Below, piece after piece: positions 23,837 through 35,800 of a stretch of DNA of 64,000 bases. The DNA comes from Saxidomus purpurata (Eukaryota; Mollusca; Bivalvia; Venerida; Veneridae). A program made the position numbers and the translations under genes. Below the pieces are notes generated by a model. The model saw only the letters and a list, made by a program, of their open reading frames with translations, searched no databases and was not told the DNA's origin. Where the stretch lies: contig JAFMSR010000017.1 of assembly GCA_022818135.1 (NCBI GenBank), forward strand, positions 14,183,092 to 14,247,091. Direction: 5' to 3'. Numbering within the stretch: position 1 is the first letter of the stretch; the number at the start of each line of letters is the position of its first letter.

Positions 23837-26800
23837 CTGTAAAATATGTAAGCTATATGTATGCGTATCTTTACAAAAGCGTTCTTTTCTCCTACAGAGT
23901 TGCTGAGTAAATTAAGCATCAATGGTACATCTAACTTTTTAGCAAGTATTTACATTTCTCAAAGTATAGTAACACTGACTGCAGAATTTGTATCAAAGTA
24001 GCAATTTGTCCCAGCAATGTTTATGGATTTGTATTTCATGTTATGTGAACAATCAACTTATTCAAAATTAATAAAAACGACAACAAACTCGATTCTAATT
24101 TCCTTTGTTAGTTGAACAATTAAATGAAACACAATGTATACACCACCTGAGGCTCGTAAAACACAATATACTAGTATCAATGAGAATTCATGAAATATTA
24201 AATAGGTCGCAAAGATTCATTATGTACTAAACGAGCAGCAGCTAAACAATACCAAATATAGTACATTGAAAAATGAATGTAGGTTAGCAGTCAACATAAT
24301 AAAGCTCTTGCATCAAACTATTTCCTTAACGAAACTCCAGTGTCATCGCTCTAGTGTGGGACGTTGTATGATAATACATGACACTGACACGTTAACGTAA
24401 GTGTATAATGACACTGTATTGATAAGATTTCTAAAGTCCCACCTACAATCAACGCTAAGTGAATTAGACGCTTTTGTTTTGCAAAATACGCATATGCCCC
24501 CCCCCCCCGCACTGAATATCCATGGGGAAAATTAATGTATAAGTCACTCTAGCCTTGCCCTTTGATCTAGTAACCCTACAAAAACTAGGAAATATACATT
24601 GTATAAGACCAAACACAATATAAACTTTGAAGACTGTGGGTCACTTTGATATTGACGTTTGGCCCTTCTGACTCTTAAACAATATAAATCAATTGTCCTA
24701 TGACGTTTGAGGACCTTATATCATATAGACCTAAAGTTTTGTTAGCGGAAACGATTTTCAAAGTTCGGGTTACTCTGACCTTGACCATTGACCTACTGCC
24801 CCCAAAGCAAAAGGATAATTTACTAAATAAGACCAATCCAATACCTATGAAGTTTGAAGAAAGTGTGTCTTATTAAGTTATTGATGTTCATTACATGTAA
24901 TACACCACTAAAGCCTGAGGCCTGAGTAGTTCGTAACTCGGCAGCTACACAACAAATAGTTGTTTCTGTTACACTAAACAACGCTAAGAGGGTTCTTTTA
25001 GATTCTGACATGAAAATAGATAACAAAAAAAATATAAAAGCAACGGTCTATATTTTACGCGGACATTCATTAGTAAGTCGTAAGGCAAACATTACCTCAA
25101 ACGTAGTGTATTGCAAATTTTACAACGATTGATTTCCTTTGTTTTTGTGTAATTGTCGAACGGAACAAACCATGATAGATGTTATGTTACGTTAATCCAT
25201 GCAATCTATTCATTGTATTTGCCCAGTATGTTCCATTTAGCATCGGATAACTATCGTCTGTCAGTCAAGAATTAGTTTGTGCACAAACTATTAACAAAAT
25301 TATGCACCAACACATCCTGAAAATTATCAGAAAGTTTGCCTTGACTAATTCTACGTTAATTCGAATCTGGGTCCCGTGGAATGTACCTCTAGGTCACCAG
25401 GTCAAATCATAGGAAAACTTTGTGAACAGTCTAGAGCTCATATTGCATAAGCAATCGTCATGAAAGTTGATCTTCAAGTTCGACGTTTGATCACGTGGAG
25501 TCAAAAATAAGGTCACCATGCCAAAGCATAGCAAAACCTTGCAAAGACTTAAGAAACCAATTGTTGTACAATGTAACCAGTTATCATGAACATTGATCAG
25601 AATGTTTAGATGTACTAAAGGTCCATGTGTAAATCGAGTCGGATGCGGTTACAGCTAGGAAAAGGTCATAGAAAAAACACGAGAACACACAATTAATGGT
25701 CAACTATCATGAACACTGTTTAGAAAGTTTGTTTAGGTTACTATGACAAGCTCAAAACTGGGACAGGTGGGCTTAAACACTAGGTCACCCAGGCAAAAAA
25801 TAAAAAGCATTGCAAACACTCTAGAAGCCATCTGACGTCCAATCATTATGAAAGTTGGTAAAGTTTATTTTTAGGATAGGCTGAAACTGAGCGAGGTCAA
25901 ATAAAAAACTAGGTCACAAAGTCAAATGATAGAAAAACTTTGTATCGCTCTAAAAGGCCACATTTTGTAAAGAATTATCCAGAAAATGTGCAAGCATGTA
26001 TGTTTTGATTTATTCTGCGATGACAAACAGTTTGCGCTCACTATACGCTCATCCCCTTGCAATGACAAACAGTTTCACAAATGTAGCCACAACACACACC
26101 TTAAAGCTGCTCGCTCTCAGAGTTTCGTAAAAAAATAAAGTTCTTCAAACTGTATGTTAATAATGTATATAGTCGTAAATAATATTTATTTAGTCGTATA
26201 AAAAGGCTCCAGTATAAATTCATGTCACGTATATCTCAAAATTTAAAAATACGCTACCAAATTTCAATATAAACATATAGTGTAGCGGTGCCGTGTAACC
26301 GACCTTTTCAATCGATTTCTGCAAATTCCTACCTAGAGTTTTTGCTTATTCTTTTATTCTAGCCTTTAGTTTTATATTTATAAATTAGAATTTCAATTTT
26401 TGTGAAAAATATTTTTTCAACAGTAACTGAGAGCGAGCAGCTTTAAATACAATGTGTTCATACGAAATTCTGAAAGACACGTTCACCATTCATTTATCTT
26501 TCTTTGTTCCAGTACATTTCTGACATTAATTCGTTAATACCAAACAGTCCGCATGTTTTGACACGTTTTATATCAAATGCACATTTAACTGTTCTTAACT
26601 GTTTTAAGTCTTAACTGTTCTTTAATTTATTAGAACGTTGAACCTAATTACGGCTGAAAGAGATGAGTATCTTCTCCATTATACGACATGCATTAATACT
26701 ATTATTCACCTATTTTGCAACAGCGTCACAAAAGCTCTACATGTTCAGCTCGAGTCTATGATAATACTGCTTGCATGAAGTGGTACTTTGACTTACGCAT

Positions 26801-29800
26801 TCCAAACATGAGAAAATGTAAAGACATATACATGTAGTAAAATTCGGCCTTCAAAAATAGCGTCAATCTTTATTTTTAGTACTTAATTTTGCAATTGTGT
26901 GTACATGCTGAACCAATGTGCGCTAAATAACTTATCACAAATACCTGTGGAAATCCTGGTTGTATGCAGATTTTTGGCGGGTATAGCTGATGGTGAATAC
27001 GTGGGTAATCAATTGCTTTCTTAATGTCCCAGTTAAACCATAGTGTTTCCATAGTAACCTGCAAATACTTTAAAAGTTATCCACTGTAGAAAATTCCTAA
27101 CTAAGTTACAAGCCCGGACTTCCGTTAAGTTATGACGGTAATCCAACAATCTAATGGACGTGGCAACATTGAAATAGAAACGACAAAGTTTTAAACTGAC
27201 AATTTTATCTGAATATTAAAAATTACAAAATGAATTAACACATTCGATAGATTTAAGTGAAGCTCAACACAGTTTTTGTAAAATACAGTCATAACTTAAA
27301 ATGTAACTATGCTACATATTGAAGAAGAGTATAAATCAAAATCGGTTTAAATTACAATTATGATTTAATTCATTATAATTAAACAAACAAAAAATTACTA
27401 CATCGTTGTTAATTGAATGACATTTCAGTTATCTTAAATGAAAAATAAAATCAGTTACAAGTATTATTTTATGCATGTAGAAGTAGATATCGGGAATAAT
27501 TATTCATTATTACTCGGAGCCAAATACTCGGAACTTATTAAGATTTTTAAGTACCAGTAATTTAATGAACTATAACTGATTATAATTGAACATATTTTTA
27601 TTTTGATTGAACTTAGATGATTAGAATTTAAAGTAAAGGAAACCAACTCTTTACTATGCCATTCCAAAAATAATATAAATATACCAAAGCTGTAGCAGTA
27701 GGTATTCTTGCTGCTCCTGAGGCACCAATCACTAGTTTCACGTCTCCATCTTTGTCCACAATTATGCTTGGACACATTGATGTCACTGGGCGCTTTAACG
27801 GTTGTAACATATTTTCAAATGTCGGCGGACGACCGTACCTGTTTTTTGTAGTTGGTATGGAAAAATTCCACATTTCGTCATTAAAGACAATACCTGTTCG
27901 ACTTCCTACCACTTTTGAGCCAAAACTAAAATAAAATTACATACTTATGGCAGCACAATATGGATCATGTTCTTTGGAATGTTATACAAGGCTCCTTGAA
28001 GTTACTTATATTCATAAGGTGTCATATATTAACATACACTGATGTAATTTTATGTCAGTAACATATACATTAAAATTTCAATACGCCTTTATGAATAATT
28101 TCATACATTGATAAACCAATATAAACTTACTACAGGCTAACGGTAGTTGTTACCGCCACGGCATCGCCATCTGGTCCTAATACAGACAAGTGTGACGTAC
28201 CATGACGTTCAATCTTCTCAACACTACTTGATGGTTCGTAATAAGCGAGGCCAAAAGTTTCCGAATCTACTATTTTCTGACGCTTTGACTGAGTGAATTC
28301 ATCATCAGCCATCATCGTCTGGACCTAAGTTGCAATGCAAGAATGATGGCAGTAATATGAGCATAAGTTATGTAAGAACTTGTAATGTAACCATCCACAG
28401 ATAAAATATGCAAATCGTTATCTGATTTGGAAAAATAGCCTTTAATTTCTTGAAGTAATTAAGAGTGTCTAAAGTGGTAACTCAGACAACCAAACGTTAT
28501 TACGAAGTTATAGCACAAAGCTGAATTAAGACATTGAATCGAACTGAAAAGATATCTATTTTTCGTAGAAAAAATATGTATACTACATTTTCCGAAAGTC
28601 AACTATACGTTGTATCGCTTTGTTGTCTAGACACATATTAAATTAAATTGATAACAAAAGGTATGTGTAATGCAACCATATAATTTGTTACTATATTTTC
28701 CCCAATTTCAGTCGTCCCTTTCAATACAAATTGGTGTTTATCGGTCAAAACACAAAACTTAGCTAATATTAACTAACGATCTATAATCAACTTCGTCACC
28801 ATACCTCGTTCATGTACGCTTTAAACTTCTGTGTACCGATATCACTGTCTCCGAGTCTGTGTTTTAAGGCAGTTGCATGTTTAAACGCTTCTGTAATTCT
28901 ATGCCATGTTGTTATAGCTTTTTCGGTTGTCGAAACAGAAGTTTCGTCAAAGTTGAAACCTCAAAGTTACAGCAAGTTAGAATTAATATTACCAACAATG
29001 TAAATTGTACCACTTTTTGACTTTCAATAAGAATTTAATTCACTTCTATCAAATATGTCTACTTGCTACAAATAGTAACTAAGTGTATGCATAACTAGTA
29101 TTAGTTTTCTATTATATACTCACTTATATAAGTGTTTCATTAATTTGTCGACATAAACTTGTTTTGCTTTTGAACATAAAAAAATAATGTCATCAATCAA
29201 TACGTAAGCCAAAAATAATATGATTCAATGTCAGTTGTGTACATTTACCTTTCAAAATATTGAGTATGAACTGGTAGACTATGCCACTTGAAGGAAGAGG
29301 TGGCGAAAACACAGTTAGGTCTTCATTCAGCTTTAGTGTGACAGGTGGTTTGATTGGAGCTGTGAAATTGACCAGATCTTCTTTTGTAAGTAATCCGTCT
29401 GAAAGAAGCATAGGAGTGATTGTCACAAACGGAATATGGATACAGCGTGCATGGTTACATTGCATCAGTTTAGCAAAATAGCCATTTAAGTTATGATTTC
29501 ATGATTAAACTATATATTATGTGCTTTATTGCCTGATGTTTGTGACGACATGATGCTATGAATAGATCTGATTTTATTTAAACAACGGCCTATATTAATC
29601 ATTACTTGCTTCTTTGATGTCTGACAGTATATCTTCAGTGAGACTTCCATTGTAGAAAGACTCTGGTCCTTCGTTTGCGATTATTTCCAATGTTCGTGCA
29701 AGACGAGGTCTGAACATTACATCACCTTCTTTATACATATCTCCAGTTTCCGGATTAGTTAAGAAGTCTCTAAAATAAATTTTCCGAAATACGATAATTA

Positions 29801-32800
29801 CGTGACAATTTCATAACATCCATTCCGTGTACGTACAATGTACGTAACAACGTAAATGGTTGTGTCATAGACATCATAAATGTCAACAGTACAAGGAATG
29901 TCTTACTACAAGTACTCAATTTAATTGCTTTAGGCACAATTTCAATCAAGTTAATATTACTTTAAAAGCGTGTTATGGCAAAAACAACAACAACATTGAA
30001 CTTTTTTTACCGTCAGACAACTGTATAAAGTATTTGAAATTCGTTTAATAGCATAGTTCAACTATATTCATATGTATATTTACATAAAAGTTGGAACTCT
30101 TTCCTTCAAATGTAGAGAGTCGTTTTGCATGAGCTCGTCCATTGCATTTGCCATTGCTTTTCTGACCTTAATTCCATGTCTACATAAATCTACCGCCGGC
30201 TGACATAACTGTTTCCAAGGTAATCGTCCACCAAGTTTCCAAGCTTCATACAAGCATAAAATTTCTCCAGGAACACAGATTGACAGACCACCTTGTAGAA
30301 GTAAAAGAAGGCAATCAGAAAATAAATAGTTGTTGTAATTTGTCTGCAATCCGCTGTCGTGGTTTAATATTTCTGACTTAAGTCTGGTACTTTGATAGCA
30401 CATACTAAATAAATTACTTTAATCACAATAACTGAAATGTCTATGGAGATATCCACATTTGATTTTTCGGTAAACCGTATGTTTACGCGTGAATTTAATA
30501 AACTGCTCCAAAATGTCCCAAACTCTTTTTCGGATATTCTCTAAAATGACCGGCCGAAGTCATTTAGACATGTGTCCAGTCATGCTAAATCAATAATTTG
30601 GTTAAAAGGAATTTTAGCTAAACAATTGACAGACGATTGGCAGGGCATTATTACGCAATTTCGGCGACAGATCAAGACTTTAAAACTTTTTATCAATAAT
30701 CTAACTCTATATACAAATATACAAGTCACTGCTTTCATGTATGTCGATACTAATTTATTTCAGCTCAACTGTGAAGAAAGCTTAAAAGCTTATCGAGTCA
30801 CTCTCAAGTCCGCCTCCTGGAAAAAGAACAGTACTGGTGTTATATGAAGAGTAACGGTCGTGACCAAAAGCCATTTCATATTTTAGACAAAACATACTAA
30901 AAACACTGTCCAATATTATCATCTAATGAATACAATGGTCATATAGATATATGCAGAGATATACATTCAACGAAGATGTATTTCAACAAGTTTCCATACG
31001 CGTTTTAACCTTTAATGCACTATTTTGGACAATTAGAAGTGGTCTGCAATTCCTTCTAGTGTATAAGTATTCCTAAACTTCATCTGGCTTTTTCTTAAAT
31101 GAACTTTGGTAAGTGAAAGTCGCCAGAAGCTAACCAAAAATTGCTGAGTGCTTGATTAAATTGACTCCCGCTTATTGATTATTGAATCAAATATATCAAT
31201 AAGGTCACCTAGTTTCAAAGCTTTATGATTTGTCCATTTACCATAAAGTTGCATTTAAGAGCAAAATCAACTCTAGTCTGAGTTACTAAAAGAACATTCA
31301 TATTTAAGTCTTAGTGTGTGTAAGCGGACTCGAGGGTCACTCGATAAGCAACAATCTTTCTTCACAATCGAGCTAAATTAGTATAAACTAAACTTAGGTG
31401 TATGCATGAGTGTTGCATTCCTACAAGTAACATTCGACATACAGGTTGTAAGTCAACATAGATAGATGGTTGATATATTTTAGCATTATATAAAGAATTG
31501 TCTATATAATAAACAACGTCCTGACGAACCCATTCGCTCATGAGGCATTATTTCGTCCGTATACACCTCTTTGCGTAACCCGACAGGGGCTTTTCCACGA
31601 CCATTTATTGTGTACACCTTCCCAGTTTTCCTGAAATAAAGATTAATGGATCTTCATGAATAAGTGGGAAGTATTCCAATTATTGTTGAGATAAACAGTT
31701 GGCATTTTAATGGCAATAAATCAGGCACGGTATAAGTATATGCAATAAAAATTTTGTGATATTCTCGACTGACTTCTAGGCAAAGGTACATAAAACAATT
31801 CGATATACTTTATTTACCATTCACAATAAAGTGACGGTTAAGAATCATTTCACTGATCACATTAAATCCTCATTCATCTCAAAATAAAATATTTAGTTAA
31901 TAGTCCTACAAAATTGTCTAGTCAGGTTGCTGGATTTCAGGAAGGGCTTATCAGCAAGGCAAGTCATTCATAACTGTTACAGTAATGTCACATAAAACTC
32001 GGGAAATGTAACCTTAGAGTAAACAATATCATGTTACAACAACAGAGAATTTCACAGGTGTTACAAATGAACAAATTATTTAACAGATTGCATTATACAT
32101 TGTACATGTATTAAATGCTTGTACTTTGTTAGAAACAGCTTTTAAAGTAAAAGTAAGTGTGAAATTCGTGACGTTCACCCCTAAATATTTTTTTTTGCTG
32201 AAAACAATTTAAAACTAAAAAAAAATATTTAAAAAATCTATTGTTAGTAGTGACCTTGACCCCCACCCCCGCCTCATTTTTTGTGTAAAACAATTCTATA
32301 ATAAAAAAATGAAAAAATATCTATTTTTAGTAACAGTGACCTTGACTTTGACCCTTAAAAACTTTGTTGTTGCTGAAAACAATTTAAAAGTAAATAAAAA
32401 AAATTGAAGAAAATCTATCTTTAGAAGTGACCTTGATCTATTTTTTTTTCTTTTGCGTAAAACAGTTTTATAATAAAAAACAATCGAAAAACTTAATATA
32501 TTTTTAGTAAAATTGACCCCCACCACTCAAAAACAATATTGCTTAAAACAATATAAAATTTAAAGAAAAAATATTTAAATATCTTCCTCTCCATGCAATC
32601 TTCCTACACACCAAGTTTCATTGCAATTAGTCACTCCTAACTCATGTTATTAAGCGGAAACCATATTTCTATTTTTAGTGACAGTAACCGTTTTTAAACA
32701 GATATCTCTTTTCAGAAATATCTTCTGGTTTAAGTGAGATATTTCTGTTTGGTAGAGAGATATCTCTTTAATATACGTGTAGGAAGATGTCTTTCAAAAC

Positions 32801-35800
32801 AGGAGGTATCTGTATAAAAAGATATCTCTTAATAAACAGTGATATCTCGGAATTTAAAGATACCCCCCTATTCTAGGAGATATCTTTGTGAAATCAGAGA
32901 GATATATCCTTTTTGATGAAATAGTAAGAGCGATATCTCTCTGACTTATATACAGATATCACTTTCACGCTTAGAGATATAATTGCATCACAGAAAGATA
33001 AATTGGCTTGCCATACCAGAGACACTAGGCATCATTTGCGCTTTGTACAATAATGGATTCCACTGCATTCTAGTATAAATTCAATTATGAGCTTCAATCT
33101 TCGTTCAGAACTTAAAATATACTAATGATGAACATTGTCTGCTGTTTTCCTCTGATAACTCGGTTTATTTTCAGTAATACATGTAAAAGAAATTAAATAA
33201 AGATATATATTATTCATATTTCTCATATTTCATTCCCACAATCTAGTAACAATCATGTAATGGTGCATCCGTTGTCTCCCTTTGAATTTAATACCGGCTA
33301 TTTTTCTAAAGTTACATATTGGCGGTGTACTGGTGCGATTTATATATATGCGTTGTTTTATTTGGCACAATTACTGTAGCCAAAAATAACGCCTGCAAAA
33401 TTGAACTGGAAAATGGCAGTTGTGTTGTTTGAGAAATCCCCCAATTTATTTCCGAAGTGCGTATGACATTTACGGATTACGTCTAAGGTAGAAAGGTCTA
33501 ATTAGAATTAGTCGATAATCTCAATATGGCACATTTCCTTCTGTAGGTGATTCAGAAATGTGTTTGTTTGATCAGACATTAATAATGCTTAAAGCTCATG
33601 TATTTAAGACGCAAACCCCTGTGGTATTGTACTATTTGATATTCATAGCTTTTGTATTACATTTGAGAAAGTCCCCGGTTTTCATTGCAAGTACGGATTT
33701 AGTTTCCGTTTACATTTACGTTTCAGTTTAAGTTAGAAAGGTCTAAATGGACATTTCAAAATACATGTTTATTTTAGTACCATGACCATTCTTTAACTCA
33801 TTGAATCTTAAATGAATAAATGTCAACAAATCCCCAGCTGTTGCCCCGGCTAGGACATCCAAAGAGATAATGTAAAGTGACAAGCAAGGTTATCATAACT
33901 TCACCCCAATAACTAAGCATGCTGATAAGGGATTCTAGAACAAATAGAAATCTTTAGACAATTTTGTAGGACTATTAAATGTTATTTGAGGTGTCCGGTT
34001 CAAACTATATACTGGTGAAACCAGTGTCAGAATAAGTGTATGGTTGCTTGTACTTCTGCTTTTTAGTTATACCGTCCTTATTCAGAGGAGAATGATTTAA
34101 ACTGATTGATAGCTTATTTACAAGTATTTTGCTCTCAGAAACCAAAGTGGATTTATGAAATTTTATATGATTTATCATTATGTACATCGTTATTCAATTT
34201 GTATTTAATTGCAGTTAGTATTAAAACATGAATAACTATAACTTTTGATAGTAGGTGAGCATACTTCCTCCACCAATACCACAGCTGTGGGCATTCACAA
34301 CACCAGAACATAACACTGCAGCTATAGCTGCATCTACAGCACTCCCGCCATGGTCCCTCATGATGGATCTGTTGTAAGAAAGAGTTATAATGTAGTAATA
34401 CTTTGTTTAAAGTTATGTTACCGTTCAAAATGATTTTAATTTTAAATTAAACATTAATCAGTGATTTATCATTCTAGAATAATAAGCATTGCCGTAGTTA
34501 TAACCAAATAATATTGATCTATATAACAGTTTCATTCACAATAGATAAAGAGGAAATCTGTAAATAATCTTTTTTGACTATCCTAGTCAAAAATGAAAAA
34601 TTCACATTTTCGGTTTGCTGTATCTTAATTTGTAGTTGTCAGTAACACAAATAACTTGGTCAAACTTATTTCCCATATGTGTGCAAGCATCCTCTGTGTT
34701 TAAGCATCATTCTTGACTATGAACCAACGTGGCCAGCACCCCTATTATCTTGTTATGACAGCGATACTATACTCCTTTTTATTCACATACAGAAAAAGGC
34801 TGATAGATAGATAAACGTGTTTCGAACGATTGATAAATATGAATTAGTCCTTCAAAACTGTAAGTGATCAGAATTAAATAGAGGATAATACACGACTAAG
34901 TCGGGCCGGAATATCTTGCCCGCAAGGAATTAAAACGTAAGGTATTTATTATGCGGTTATACACGAGCCGGGCCATATTATTCAGCTGAGGCCCGGCTCA
35001 GCCGTGTATTTCCGTCTATAATACATACCATAATTTTCATTCTTATCTGATATGACGATCAATAAAATGTGCATGAGTTATTGTCCGGACAAATTAACCT
35101 GAACCTGACCTTAATGCATTAATATATTATTCAGTGATTACGAAGTGAAATTAATTTCCGAGAGCATGTCGTGTATTGGCAGTACGTTTCGTTATAATTA
35201 CGGAAATTCTTACCACGGAAATTCTTACAAGTAAGAATTGTTTTGGTACTGTTAATAAACAACCATTGGTGTATTATCCGCTGTAGCTAAGTCGTTAATA
35301 TGCAAAATTTTTGACTATATGGTTCGAATCACGTGAACTTATTTGTTTTTCAATCATGCTTTTTAGACTGCACAAGGAACAGTATTTTCTTTTTTTTCAG
35401 TATACAACGCATTATAGAAAAACGTACTTGACTCGAAATACAAGAAAATACATTGATAGTACAATATTTACAAAATAAAGGTACTATCATATCCTTAAAA
35501 AGTTTTAAAAGATTTTGTTTACTGACGTTTACACGACTTGAACACACATATTAGTTATTATAACAAACGAAAGTCGAAGATAAATACTTGGTAAAATCGA
35601 CCATGAAATTATACTAGAAGAGGTCAAGAGGATCAGCTTAAGCTGTCCGAGTAATACTGATACAGTGTAATAGAAATACATTTGTACTGAAGGTTGAGTC
35701 AGTGATAACTATTTTAAAGACTGTGTTTACTTCTCTAAATATTAATTCCTGTAATTAAATTTATTGACCCCAGTATCAAAAGATATACTTCATTTTCATA

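Noticed and set aside
32697..32990. CRISPR-like array
   Set aside because: Palindromes are short, degenerate and unevenly spaced, spacers vary widely, and the host is eukaryotic.
34153..34428. Minus-strand frame with many Cys and Trp (CCRCSYSCSVMFWCC)
   Set aside because: Out-of-phase reading of GGT exon 2; the true frame gives GGSAVDAAIAAVLC.
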